Assembly: GCA_016713425.1 (NCBI GenBank)
Contig: JADJPE010000005.1
Location: forward strand, 3,720,001-3,784,000
Reading direction: 5' to 3'
DNA length: 64,000 nt
Origin: Deltaproteobacteria bacterium
GTDB lineage: Bacteria > Myxococcota > Kuafuiibacteriia > Kuafuiibacteriales > Kuafuiibacteriaceae
The notes beneath the pieces are model-generated. The model was not told the DNA's origin. It saw only the letters and a list, made by a program, of their open reading frames with translations, and made no database searches. Both the position numbers and the translations under genes were made by a program. This document shows, one piece after another, positions 1-8,729 of this stretch. Every line of letters begins with the position of its first letter. Position 1 is the first letter of the stretch.

Positions 1-459
1 ATCGCGCTCAACCCGCTGGGACAGCAGCGACTCGCTGCCATCGCGGCACGATATCCGGCGTATCTTCCTAAGGAGACCGGCGTCCATCGATGGGCGGGGT
101 TCGACCGCTATTCGAATCCGAGTCTTGTCCTCGGCGTTGCGCTTGCTGACGACGTTCTTGCCGCGCGCGAGCCCTTGTACGACGGATCGCGGGAGCGGGT
201 CTTTGCCTTGATCCCCTACGCTCGACCGTACCAGGGCGTGCGCTGGCAGAAAGTCTGGCTCGAATGGTACGGTCGTCGTGTCGTTGACGGCCTTGCATGG
301 GATGTGCACCGCAGTGAGCAAGCGCCGGGAACGTTCGAACGAACGATCGTCGAACGATGGGGCGTCGCCTACGGTATCGATATGGGAACTTCAGTGCTCT
401 GGCTTCAGTCCCCAGAGGACAATGTCGTTCCGACCACGCACGTTTTTGGGGGACTCTGA
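1..459 (+). CDS. Unknown protein, C-terminal part (5' end outside window)
   Basis: Frame 1 is open from the first base to a TGA at 457-459, giving 152 residues without an in-window start that I trust. The TTG at 175 lies inside this open frame and is probably internal. The C-terminal half is rich in Trp, Tyr and Arg and reads like a folded domain (for example GVRWQKVWLEWYGRR). I do not recognise the family. It is followed by 163 bp with no gene before the convergent DKNYY-repeat gene. The only evidence that it is a gene is the long open frame with plausible protein-like composition. Confidence 0.5.
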   Translation: MALNPLGQQRLAAIAARYPAYLPKETGVHRWAGFDRYSNPSLVLGVALADDVLAAREPLYDGSRERVFALIPYARPYQGVRWQKVWLEWYGRRVVDGLAWDVHRSEQAPGTFERTIVERWGVAYGIDMGTSVLWLQSPEDNVVPTTHVFGGL

Positions 460-622
460 GCGCCGAGGCGCACATTCGCACCGCAACCACCGACCGCAAG
501 CACCGCTCGCACGCTTGCACCGCTCGCGCACGCCGTCGTGCGTAGAAGGCCGTGGGGCTGATTTCTTGGGCGTATGGTTCGGTGATCAAGATCGCAAGCG
601 AAAGTGCTGCCGGCTAGGGCCC

Positions 623-2026
623 CTAGCGCCCCTCGCGCCCGGGGCGCTTGTCTTGAGCGATGAGTTTTTCGCGCAACGTCGGCGCCCGCGCGGGGGGCGC
701 GAAAGTCGCAGGATCCTCACCTTCGAGGATGGCCAGGAAGCCGTTAAGCGCTCTCTTATAGACGTGGTCCTTGTCGCGGTAGTACTTCCCGGGCTCGAGG
801 CACACTAGGGTCTTGGCATCCAGATCGCTCAGTCGACGCGCCGGCTCTCCTTCGGACCGAACGTCGAAAACGATCGTCCCGTCGGTGCCCATCTTGGGGT
901 CGTTGGGGACAAGAGAGAACCGCGCGGGATCGACATCCTCGATCGGCACGTAAGCATCGCTCTGTACATCGAACCGGTACACCGCCCGCTTGTCTTTGAC
1001 GAAGACGGCTGACAGCACCTCCGCGTGGTCCCAGCGCTCGAGCCGCGCTTCTCCCTCACAGACAAAGACGTAGATCCCTTCTTTGTCTTTGAAATATTTT
1101 CCGTTTGCCCGCCTCAGCGGCTGAATGCTTTCCGGGTCCGGCAACGTCGATCGCAGCATTTCTTCGACACCGAAGAAGTAGCAAGCGTGCTTGTCGCAGG
1201 CCAGGCTCTTCGTCACGACTCGAAACGTGCTGACGTCGATGGTTTCGATGGGCGCGTAGCGGTGACCGCTCCAGAAGTATCGGCTTCGATCTCGTACCAA
1301 TCCGCGGATCGATGTGGTCGTGAAGGATTGCGCATCGACCGCGTCCAGCTCGATCAGTTCCACCCGGCGATTCGTGCCCTCGGGGTCAAGGACCAGTGCA
1401 TAGATCGTGCTTTCTCCCACCAAGTAGCTCAAGAAGTCGTCGTGAAGCCTCAGCTTCTCGAAACCCGGCGGCCTCATGGGAACAACGCCTACGAAGCGGT
1501 CGTAGGGGCTCGCCACGAACAGATGGCGCGAATCCCACCCGATCTTGTCACAGACATCAGATACGGAGAACGAGCTCACGTCGGCCCCGTCAATGCCCTC
1601 GGCCGTGAACCCTCCATCGAAGGCGAGCCGGTAGACGGCGAACTTGGTTCTTGCGAAGAACCGGTTCATGAGCTCGAACGATTCGGGCTCGACGCCTTCG
1701 AGCCGTCGGAATGGGTACTGGGCAAGGGGTTCATCGTCGGTCGAGCCCACCGCGTAATAGATGGCGGTCTTGTCTCGCACGAGAATGCACTCTTCGAAAT
1801 CGAGGACGTTAAATGAGGCCGCGTCCAAGTCCGTCTGCACGTAGGCGTTCTCGGCCCACGAGAACGCGTACACGGCGTGCTGGTCACGGCCAATGCCGTA
1901 TCTCAGCGCTTCGAAGGTGTTCGGATCGGCGACGGCGAATGCTCGCCAATCGCCTTCTTCGGGATCAATCCCGTAGATTTGGCCGCCATCGCGACCGTAC
2001 CAAGGCCCGAGAGGTTCGATGCTCAT
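623..2026 (-). CDS. DKNYY-repeat family protein
   Basis: A 467-residue protein built from repeated units carrying the pattern DK-x-x-hydrophobic-Tyr: RDKTAIYY, CDKHACYFF, KDKEGIYVF, KDKRAVYRF and RDKDHVYKR are all visible. Each unit is followed by a stretch of the type 'dvDpasFevl'. This is the signature of the DKNYY family (Pfam DKNYY), whose role is unknown and which is scattered through bacteria. The ATG at 2026 is supported by a GGAGG (2034-2038, reverse strand) seven bases upstream. No signal peptide or transmembrane segment is evident, so it is probably cytoplasmic. The smaller minus-strand gene at 2148-2573 lies just upstream and may be co-transcribed. Confidence 0.75.
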   Translation of the reverse strand: MSIEPLGPWYGRDGGQIYGIDPEEGDWRAFAVADPNTFEALRYGIGRDQHAVYAFSWAENAYVQTDLDAASFNVLDFEECILVRDKTAIYYAVGSTDDEPLAQYPFRRLEGVEPESFELMNRFFARTKFAVYRLAFDGGFTAEGIDGADVSSFSVSDVCDKIGWDSRHLFVASPYDRFVGVVPMRPPGFEKLRLHDDFLSYLVGESTIYALVLDPEGTNRRVELIELDAVDAQSFTTTSIRGLVRDRSRYFWSGHRYAPIETIDVSTFRVVTKSLACDKHACYFFGVEEMLRSTLPDPESIQPLRRANGKYFKDKEGIYVFVCEGEARLERWDHAEVLSAVFVKDKRAVYRFDVQSDAYVPIEDVDPARFSLVPNDPKMGTDGTIVFDVRSEGEPARRLSDLDAKTLVCLEPGKYYRDKDHVYKRALNGFLAILEGEDPATFAPPARAPTLREKLIAQDKRPGREGR

Positions 2027-2033
2027 GTCGAGG

Positions 2034-2038
2034 CCTCC
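2034..2038 (-). promoter_or_regulatory. Shine-Dalgarno GGAGG for the DKNYY gene
   Basis: CCTCC on the plus strand reads GGAGG on the coding strand, seven bases before the ATG at 2026. This fixes the start. Confidence 0.65.
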
Positions 2039-2147
2039 GAGGCTAGAACGGCGACGAGCCTAAGTCGAGCGCGAGGGCGAATCATCGCCCGACGAGGCGA
2101 TACTCCGAGTCGTCATCGGTCGCCTGAGGGTCGAACCGAGGTGCGAG

Positions 2148-2573
2148 TCATCGACCACCGGTGAACATCTCCGCGGGTACGAACAAGCGATGACCCGATG
2201 GGGTGCGAAGCCACACGCCATCCCGCTGCCAGTCGACCTGGCTCCTTCGGATCTGGTCTTCGACGAGGTCGAGACTGTGCTCGAAGCTGAAGCGCACGCT
2301 GTGTCCGTATTCGAGACGCTGCGTCTGGCGGCCGACGTACACGGCGTGCGTCGTCCGAAGATCGAACGGGAACCCACGCCAATCAAGACCGTCCTCGTAC
2401 ACGGCCAGCATATATTGGGCACCGTCGTAGGAGACCGCGGGGTCTTGCTCCCAGCGCTCGACGATGTCGAGCGATGGCCGAGTGCACACAAAGAGGCTCA
2501 TCATCGTCCACAGGAAGAGGCCCATGCCAATGCCCAAGGTGATCAGTATTCGCGCGACCATGCGTGGCGACAT
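2148..2573 (-). CDS. Small single-pass membrane-anchored protein, unknown function
   Basis: Read from the ATG at 2573 this is 141 residues: a short basic head, one hydrophobic segment (about residues 8-24, ARILITLGIGMGLFLW) and then a soluble domain with many aromatic and charged residues. The frame stays open upstream to 2714, but that extra part is Arg/Pro-rich and would put the hydrophobic segment deep inside, so I prefer 2573. No convincing Shine-Dalgarno is visible for either choice. I do not recognise the soluble domain. It precedes the DKNYY-repeat gene on the same strand with about 120 bp between them. Confidence 0.5.
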   Translation of the reverse strand: MSPRMVARILITLGIGMGLFLWTMMSLFVCTRPSLDIVERWEQDPAVSYDGAQYMLAVYEDGLDWRGFPFDLRTTHAVYVGRQTQRLEYGHSVRFSFEHSLDLVEDQIRRSQVDWQRDGVWLRTPSGHRLFVPAEMFTGGR

Positions 2574-2852
2574 TGGCGACGATTCATAGCACGGGCGCCC
2601 GGTCGCACCCACTCCCGAAGGTCTGGCGGTCAATTGACGCGGGTTGCGCACTTTAGCACCCGGTGCGGGCGACGAAGCCATCGTGCAGCCACCGTTCAGG
2701 CACCGCTCAACCACCGTTCGGTCGCCTACGTCTGCTCACGGCGACGTATGCGCGCTTGAAAGGGCGCTCCACTTCCTCCACCTGAACAAGCAAAGGACGA
2801 CTCCGGCTCGTCGTGTCAGTCGCCGTCTCACAAGCCGGTTGTCGGCTATCGT

Positions 2853-4031
2853 CTAGCGCGCGTTGTACAGAGCATACAAGAAGGCTTTGGCGGCACGCTC
2901 CCGACCGAGCGCGTTGAGGTGGCCGTTGTCTGAAGCGTACATTTCGCACAGCTCGCGCACGCCGTCGCGTGTGCATGGCGTGCCATCGGGCTGAGTGCTC
3001 TGGACGATCGCGAGGTCGAACACCATGTCTGTCTGACCGTAGGTGGACTTCATCCACGTGCCGTACGCAAGACGGCGTCGATTGGCCGGAGTCGAGTATC
3101 GTTCGAGGGGCGTCGTGATGTGCACGAAATGCATTGCGGGATGGCTTGATTGGAGGCGCTGGAGCGCGGCCTCGTACGCCGCCTCGATGGCGCCCACGTT
3201 GGTCGAGTCGGCGGTGAAATCGATCCAGCAGAGCTTCATCGCGGCAACATCCACCGCATCGCCGATCCGATTGGATGCGAGGAACCCTTCGAAGTCGTCA
3301 ATCTTCTCAAACGGGAATTCATTCCGACCGATGTATTGGTGGCCGATGCCGGGCGTATTGAAGTCCGTGCCCGAGCTCACCCAGTCACGAACCTGAACGC
3401 CGCCGAGATTCTTGATGCCATCGATGATGTTGAGTCCGACCGACTGGTGGCCAAAGAACACGTGCATCGCGGCCACTTCGGCACGCGCTTGATTCGGAAG
3501 GGCGTCCCATGCATCGACCCCTTCGTTCGCGACGATGCCGGCGTGGCTCGGCGTTGGGCCGGTGCCCGAGTCTGGCACGCCCGAGTCCGGCACGCCCGAG
3601 TCCGGCACGCCTGAGTCCGGCACGGCTGAGTCCGGCACGCCTGAGTCCGGCACGGCTGAGTCCGGCACGCCTGAGTCTGGCACGCCTGAGTCCGGCACGG
3701 CTGAGTCCGGCACGGCTGAGTCTCGGACGCTTGCGTCGAGCACGGCTGAGTCGGGCATCGCGGAGTCTGGTGCGCTCACGTCGGTGGCGGCGGCGTCTCT
3801 CGTGCCTGCGTCTCTGGCGCCTGCGTCATCGTCGAGCGTTTCGGCGTCGTCGGGGGTCCAGATGGACGCATCGGAAGCGTCTTCGGATGACGGACCTCCG
3901 CTGTTGCTGTCGTCGCCGTTGCTGCCGCAAGCATTCAGGAAGAGCACGCACAGGAGCGCGCCGAGCGCAGCGGCAGACGGGCATCGCGACAGCATGGGCG
4001 CTCTTCGAATCCTCGGGCCGTGAATGGACAT
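2853..4031 (-). CDS. SGNH-hydrolase-like lipoprotein on a repeat tether
   Basis: From the ATG at 4031 this gives 392 residues. A lipoprotein signal peptide ends in the lipobox FLNAC, predicting lipidation and export. Residues from about 25 to 150 are a low-complexity tether with ten or more units of PDSG/A-V. The C-terminal 220 residues form the folded part: FFGHQSVGLNIIDG near its start and DNGHLNALGRERA at the end resemble blocks I and V of SGNH/GDSL hydrolases (the latter with the Asp-x-x-His pair). The substrate is not predictable. Other in-frame starts are 4085 (no support) and 3995 (shorter signal sequence). The folded-domain assignment is moderate; the lipoprotein call is strong. Confidence 0.65.
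   Translation of the reverse strand: MSIHGPRIRRAPMLSRCPSAAALGALLCVLFLNACGSNGDDSNSGGPSSEDASDASIWTPDDAETLDDDAGARDAGTRDAAATDVSAPDSAMPDSAVLDASVRDSAVPDSAVPDSGVPDSGVPDSAVPDSGVPDSAVPDSGVPDSGVPDSGVPDSGTGPTPSHAGIVANEGVDAWDALPNQARAEVAAMHVFFGHQSVGLNIIDGIKNLGGVQVRDWVSSGTDFNTPGIGHQYIGRNEFPFEKIDDFEGFLASNRIGDAVDVAAMKLCWIDFTADSTNVGAIEAAYEAALQRLQSSHPAMHFVHITTPLERYSTPANRRRLAYGTWMKSTYGQTDMVFDLAIVQSTQPDGTPCTRDGVRELCEMYASDNGHLNALGRERAAKAFLYALYNAR
3568..3777 (-). repeat. 15-bp in-frame tandem repeat (PDSGV/PDSAV)
   Basis: Plus-strand units of the form GAGTCCGGCACGCCT begin at 3568 and recur every 15 bp for ten near-perfect copies to 3717, then decay to 3777. They encode the tether of the SGNH-like lipoprotein. 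The copies vary at single positions (GCC/GCT, CT/GG), so the array is not a fresh expansion. Confidence 0.9.
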
Positions 4032-4291
4032 GGCCGCCAGAATGGGTCCTGGTCGGGCTCTTTCGCAAGTGTGAACGGCGACCACCCGGATTGCGACGGG
4101 CGCGTGACGCTTGTGTACAACCTGACTGTTCGGTCTTCCAAGCTCGAGTCAGGCCGGATTGTCACGAACCAATTTCCATGACGCGCCGATAAGCCCCTGA
4201 GCACCAGATGCTCTCGTTGCGCACCCGAGTTCACATCGGGGCCTGTGTCGCAACGAGATGAGCGGTTGGCGCAGAGGCGGAGGAAGCATTC
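4032..4291. other. Divergent intergenic region
   Basis: About 260 bp between the divergent SGNH-like lipoprotein and CotH-like genes. It must carry both promoters. I see no clear -35/-10 pair, operator or structured RNA in it. Confidence 0.35.
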
Positions 4292-6028
4292 ATGGCAGCA
4301 ACCATCCCAGCGACGATCAACCCGTCGAAGCTCGATAACTACTTTCAAGACCTCGGTCACGCGGGGGTCGACATTCGACGGCTGCCGCGCGACTCGGAGG
4401 CGCGACGGCTCGCGGGCGAGGTCAACCGGTATCAGGACAGCTACCTGTGGTCGAAGGACGAGTTCAACCGTTTGGGTCGTGCGTTAGGGGAGCGCTCGGA
4501 TGCTGGGCATGATGCCGATTCGATCACGCTTCGAACCGAGGGGGGTGCGCTTACGCCAGCCGGTGAGGTTGTGCGCGACCTCGCCCAGGCCAAGGCTGAT
4601 CGCCAAGACGTCTTTGGCGTTCGAAACGATGGTCAGGTGCTTGTTGCGCGCCTCGACGGATTGGATTGGGGGCAACTTTGGAGTGAGGGCGCCGCAGCGA
4701 GTGGACCAGATCTGGGGTTCGAGCTGTTCAAGGCGGATCCGCGAGCCTATGCGATGTGGCCGGCCGACCAGGGGGTCTTGCTTGCCCTTTCCGGCGTGGG
4801 CAGCGACGGGAAGCCCCGGATTGAGGTGAAGCGGCGAGGAAACTTGAGTCGCTACGATGGTGAGAAGGAGCAGGTTTCCCTCAATTTCCGCGGCAAAGAT
4901 GCAAAGACGGTTGGTGACCTCAAGCTTCTGAATTGCCAGCGCGAGCCGTCGCAGGGCATCCGGGTCGAGATGGTCAACGAGTGGCTCAAGGCGCTCGATC
5001 TTCCTCACCGTCTGACCGCGCCCATGCAGCTCATCGTCAACGGCGAGTATCGTGGTCCCTACCTTGCGCTCGAGGACATTGATGATATCTATTTCGATAG
5101 AAACCTTCCCATCCACGGGAAGGGTCATGAGCGCCTAACCCTCGAAGGCAACCAGCGCGGCAACGCCACCGAAGAACGTGCGACGCTCCATTCGGCCCAC
5201 GAGCTCGATCGGAAGGTCGCGGGGTGGCGCGTGTATGCACCGACCAACGACACGCCCGACTCGGTGTATCGCTACCTTGAAGACTTCATCGGTAAACTCA
5301 ACGGCAAGAACCTCAGCCGCACCGACGGAGGGCGGTTCAATACGGACGAGTATCTGAAGTCGATGGAAGAAGTCATGGACGTCTGGGGCTTCTTACGAAC
5401 GGCGGCTCTGATCTTGGCCGTTGGCTCCTGGGATACGATGTACAAGACCGACGGAAACTTCGAGCTTAGCTTCGACGTCGACAAGGAAACCGGCAAGTAC
5501 AAGGCTTCGGTGTTCGTCACCGACTGGGACTCGTGCCTTGGTACGTCGTGGTTCAGCGGGGATCGGAAGCGCTGGAACGACAAGGATATTCATTTTGGCG
5601 ACGCCGACGGTCGCATCACACTTGTTAGGAACCTGCTCAAGAATGATAAGGCGCGCGCCTACTACACCGACTGCCTCCATTACATCGTGAACGACCTTGC
5701 AAGACCCGATAAGGTCGACCGCCGCATGCAGGAGCTTTGGAATGGCGCGACGGGTGCGTCCGTGTACCGCGAGGGCCCTGGGGGGCGCAACACGACGTAC
5801 CCCTTCGACCGCGAAACAGTCCGTCGGCACGTCCAAGAACAAGGTTCGGTCTACGGATGGGGCGCACGCGGAGATTCAGGATTCTATTCGATGAGCCCGG
5901 CCCGCTTCATGGCTGGACAGCGTGATAACGTCAATCGTCAGATCGCCGACCGACACTACTCGGTGGGTCAGAGCGGCGCCGATTTCAGCCATCACAAGTT
6001 CACGCCGAGTTTCGCCACCGCGGCCTAA
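4292..6028 (+). CDS. CotH-like kinase homologue
   Basis: A 578-residue protein with the order of motifs expected of the CotH kinase family (Pfam CotH, first known from spore coat and bacterial surface proteins). VKRRGNLSRY lies at about 179-188 (family pattern RGNSS). A block with KLLNCQREPS follows, then NGEYRGPYLALEDID at 250-264, matching the family's NGEYxGxYxLxE. YKTDGNFELSFD sits at about 384-395 and VTDWDSCLGT at 409-418, in place of the family's WDLDSxFG metal-binding loop. The N-terminal 170 residues are family-unlike. There is no signal peptide, whereas many bacterial CotH homologues are exported. Activity (protein phosphorylation in the characterised members) is inferred only. The gene stands alone between an exported hydrolase and the alpha-glucan locus. 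Confidence 0.6.
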   Translation: MAATIPATINPSKLDNYFQDLGHAGVDIRRLPRDSEARRLAGEVNRYQDSYLWSKDEFNRLGRALGERSDAGHDADSITLRTEGGALTPAGEVVRDLAQAKADRQDVFGVRNDGQVLVARLDGLDWGQLWSEGAAASGPDLGFELFKADPRAYAMWPADQGVLLALSGVGSDGKPRIEVKRRGNLSRYDGEKEQVSLNFRGKDAKTVGDLKLLNCQREPSQGIRVEMVNEWLKALDLPHRLTAPMQLIVNGEYRGPYLALEDIDDIYFDRNLPIHGKGHERLTLEGNQRGNATEERATLHSAHELDRKVAGWRVYAPTNDTPDSVYRYLEDFIGKLNGKNLSRTDGGRFNTDEYLKSMEEVMDVWGFLRTAALILAVGSWDTMYKTDGNFELSFDVDKETGKYKASVFVTDWDSCLGTSWFSGDRKRWNDKDIHFGDADGRITLVRNLLKNDKARAYYTDCLHYIVNDLARPDKVDRRMQELWNGATGASVYREGPGGRNTTYPFDRETVRRHVQEQGSVYGWGARGDSGFYSMSPARFMAGQRDNVNRQIADRHYSVGQSGADFSHHKFTPSFATAA

Positions 6029-6112
6029 ACTGAGCCATCCATTGTGCTCGGGTGCTCGGGTACGCTGGCGCGCGACACGAGCTAAGAGCTAAGAGCCACG
6101 GCGCGCGACGGG

Positions 6113-8593
6113 TCACGGTGCGAGCACTTGAGCCGAAAGTGCGGGAAGAGTCAGCGTGATCTGGCGTTCGGCATCAACGCGCACCCGTTCGGAGCCGAGG
6201 CGGTTTTGGAGCTCCGCGCCGGCGGTGATCTGTGCGGCCGGTGGCAGCGAGACCGTTTCGGTGACGGCGCTTCGGCTCCGGTTGAGCGCGACGACCGCGA
6301 TCTCCTGAGTGTCTTTGTCGAGTCGGGCGTATGCCCAGAAGTCGGGCGCGGCTTTCAGGGTGACAAGCTCTCCTCGGCGCAATGCACGAAGCCCTTGGCG
6401 CGCGCGGCCGAGGGCTGAGATCCACTCGAACAGGTTCGTTTCGTTGCTGTTCCGATCGTTCGCGAATCGCATCCGATGGCGGTTGTCGGGGTCGTGGCTC
6501 CCGTACTCCCCGTATTCATCACCATAGTAGAGCATGGGCGCGCCCGGGATCGTGAGGTTCCATGTCTGGGCGAGGCCGAGGCGTGCGTACGCATCCGTTC
6601 GATCTTGGCTCGGTTGTGAGGCGAGGTTCTGATCGGGCCATTGATGGCCGATCGTCTCGGGATGTGTGATCGCGGAGATGAACCGCGGCGTGTCGTGGCT
6701 CGAAATGAAGGGCGTCATCGTTGCGCCTTGGAAGTGGTCGATGCTGGCCTGTGTCCAGACGGCGGCGTGAACCAGGTTACGGCTCTCCTCCACGAATACT
6801 TTGAACGCGGCGGCATGGTGAAGGACGAAATCGAACTGACCATCGAGGGCCTTTGGACCAAGGTAGCGCGCGATCGTTCCATAGTTGTCGGCGTTGCATC
6901 CAGCGTCGTTCGGATTGCAGTCGCTCCAGCCCATGGCCGTCTCGCCGGTAAGGAACACGTTGAGGCCGTCGACTTCGAGCGTCTCAGCGACTCGAAGGCC
7001 GAGGTTGAAGACGGCACCATCGGGCACATGTTTGACCGCATCGACGCGAAGTCCGTCGAGGTCGAAGGTCTGCAACCACCACAGGGCGTCGCTGATGAAT
7101 TGCTCCGATGTGTCTGGGTTCTCCCAACGGACGTCGGGCATATAGGTCGAGAAGATTCCGTCCAGTCGATGCTCCGTCCAGTCGCAACCGGGTGTCGCAA
7201 AGACGCAGCGCGACGGGTAGGTGCCGAACCAGTCCGGGTGAAGGGGGACGTACGCGTGTGTCTCGTAAACGTGATTGATCACGAAGTCGCCGAGGATCCG
7301 AATCCCGCGCTGGTGCGCCGCTGTCACCATTCGCTTGAGCGCCGCTTCACCGCCGATGCGTGGGTCGACTTGGCGCGGCTCGACCGGCCAGTAGCCATGG
7401 TAGCCGGAGCTTCTTCGTCCGTTTTCACCCTCGGGGGGCGTGGCCGGCCCCCGGTTGAACGGCGTGAGCCAAAGCGCCGTGACGCCCATCCGCTCGAAAT
7501 AGCCGTCTTCGATTGCCTGCGTGACGCCCTCGAGATCACCACCCTCGTACTGGGCGTTTGAGGCCACACCGGTGAACGGTGCGCTGTCGTTGCCTTGATC
7601 GCCGTTCTTGAAACGGTCCGTCACGATCATGTAGATCAACGCGTCCCGCCAGTCGAAGGGCTCGGGCTCCACCCAGAAGGGGAACCAGAGTGCCTCGGTC
7701 GATTGACCGTTCTCGTTGACCCCTTGAACCGTCACCGTATGCTTGCCGTCTTGGAGCCCGGCGAGGTCGACGCTGAGGCTCCACGTGCCGGGATCCCATC
7801 GCCATTCGACGTCGCGGGTGAGGGTCTGTGCCGCACCCCTTTCATTTTGGTGTTTGACGACGAAGCGCTCGGGCGCGGGACCTGGGCCACGCATCCCTTC
7901 ATCGTAGGCGACGACGAAGCGGGCTTTGCCGCGCCCGCTGCCCGTGATGTCTAGACGCTGGTCGACGAGACGAAGCAGGGGGCGCGTCGCGTCGGGGACG
8001 CGAAGTCCGCTGTTCTCGACGCCGCCTTCATAGGCGCGGTAGTCGTTCGCCGGATCGAGCATCCAGGAACCGTCGACGACGAGCTTGTAGGGATAAAGAC
8101 CAGGAGACAGCGAAAGAGATGTCGTGTAGATGCCATCGCCGTCCGGGTCTGTCAGGCGCGTTGCCGTGGGCGACCATTGATTGAATGTCCCGGCCGCGAA
8201 GACGGAGGCTCCGGCGTGTGTGGGGCCGTACGAGAGCGTTGTCTCTTGCGATCGCTCACGAGGCGCAGGCGTCGGCGATGATCCGTCGCCGGAGCCTGCG
8301 TCGGGTCCTGAAGTGCCTGCATCGGGCTCCGAACCGTCCCCGGGGCTCGCGTCGTTTTGTTCGACCCCCGCATCGTTCTGGCCGGTGCCGGTATCTGTGG
8401 TGCCCGCATCGTGCGTGGCGTCGAGGACGCTGGCGTCGGCGTCCGGATGACCCACGGAAGCATCGTTGGATGCATCGTGGGGGGGCAATGCCGCGGCGTC
8501 GGCCCGAGAGGGTGGTTCCGCTGAAGGACAACCTGCAAAGACCCCCATTGAGCATGCAGTGAAGAGCAGGGCGGTCGCGCGAAAGGTGTCCAC
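6113..8593 (-). CDS. GH13 alpha-amylase-family lipoprotein with CBM48-like domain (A)
   Basis: 826 residues from a GTG start. The signal peptide ends in lipobox VFAGC (Cys22), so the enzyme is predicted to sit on the outer membrane. Residues about 30-115 are an Asp/Ala/Gly tether. A starch-binding CBM48/AMPK-glycogen-binding-like fold follows (about 118-200, with AGTFNQWSP), then a second beta domain (about 205-308). The catalytic (beta/alpha)8 barrel starts at FDWRDALIYMIVTDRF. The conserved regions are intact: DFVINH (436-441), GLRVDAVKH with nucleophile Asp518, FLTGETAMG with acid/base Glu551, and SSHDTPR with His633-Asp634. Expected reaction: hydrolysis of alpha-1,4-glucan. It is divergent from the porin and three further GH13 genes. 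Confidence 0.9.
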   Translation of the reverse strand: MDTFRATALLFTACSMGVFAGCPSAEPPSRADAAALPPHDASNDASVGHPDADASVLDATHDAGTTDTGTGQNDAGVEQNDASPGDGSEPDAGTSGPDAGSGDGSSPTPAPRERSQETTLSYGPTHAGASVFAAGTFNQWSPTATRLTDPDGDGIYTTSLSLSPGLYPYKLVVDGSWMLDPANDYRAYEGGVENSGLRVPDATRPLLRLVDQRLDITGSGRGKARFVVAYDEGMRGPGPAPERFVVKHQNERGAAQTLTRDVEWRWDPGTWSLSVDLAGLQDGKHTVTVQGVNENGQSTEALWFPFWVEPEPFDWRDALIYMIVTDRFKNGDQGNDSAPFTGVASNAQYEGGDLEGVTQAIEDGYFERMGVTALWLTPFNRGPATPPEGENGRRSSGYHGYWPVEPRQVDPRIGGEAALKRMVTAAHQRGIRILGDFVINHVYETHAYVPLHPDWFGTYPSRCVFATPGCDWTEHRLDGIFSTYMPDVRWENPDTSEQFISDALWWLQTFDLDGLRVDAVKHVPDGAVFNLGLRVAETLEVDGLNVFLTGETAMGWSDCNPNDAGCNADNYGTIARYLGPKALDGQFDFVLHHAAAFKVFVEESRNLVHAAVWTQASIDHFQGATMTPFISSHDTPRFISAITHPETIGHQWPDQNLASQPSQDRTDAYARLGLAQTWNLTIPGAPMLYYGDEYGEYGSHDPDNRHRMRFANDRNSNETNLFEWISALGRARQGLRALRRGELVTLKAAPDFWAYARLDKDTQEIAVVALNRSRSAVTETVSLPPAAQITAGAELQNRLGSERVRVDAERQITLTLPALSAQVLAP

Positions 8594-8729
8594 GAAACGA
8601 TTGTTATCTCGCTGTTATTCGGCCGCCATCGTCACCTTGCCCGAAGCGTGAAAGTGCGGAGCCTGCTTTTCTTCGCTTTGGGCGCGGCGGCGATTTTGGA
8701 CGCTGACCGCGACGTGGGAGGAATGTGGG
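8594..8729. other. Divergent control region of the alpha-glucan locus
   Basis: 136 bp separating GH13-A (leftward) from the porin operon (rightward). It must hold promoters for both sides. TGTTAT occurs twice 11 bp apart (about 8603-8619), which could be half of an operator, but I cannot support that further. A GGAGG at 8717-8721 serves the porin. Confidence 0.4.
8717..8721 (+). promoter_or_regulatory. Shine-Dalgarno GGAGG for the porin
   Basis: GGAGG lies eight bases before the ATG at 8730 and selects that start over the out-of-frame ATG at 8723. Confidence 0.6.

Noticed and set aside
3568..3777. CRISPR-like regular array
   Set aside because: Units are 15 bp with no spacers, in frame with a lipoprotein tether.
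3509..4192. Plus-strand open frame of 227 codons across the SGNH-like gene
   Set aside because: Its Arg/Leu/Ser/Ala repeats are the antisense reading of the PDSG tether repeat in a GC-rich gene.
6029..6112. Bidirectional terminator between the CotH-like gene and GH13-A
   Set aside because: The stretch holds direct repeats (AGCTAAG twice, GGCGCGCGAC twice), not a convincing hairpin with a T tract.
8603..8619. Direct TGTTAT repeat as operator of the alpha-glucan locus
   Set aside because: Two six-base copies can occur by chance and no regulator gene is in view; noted only in the region entry.
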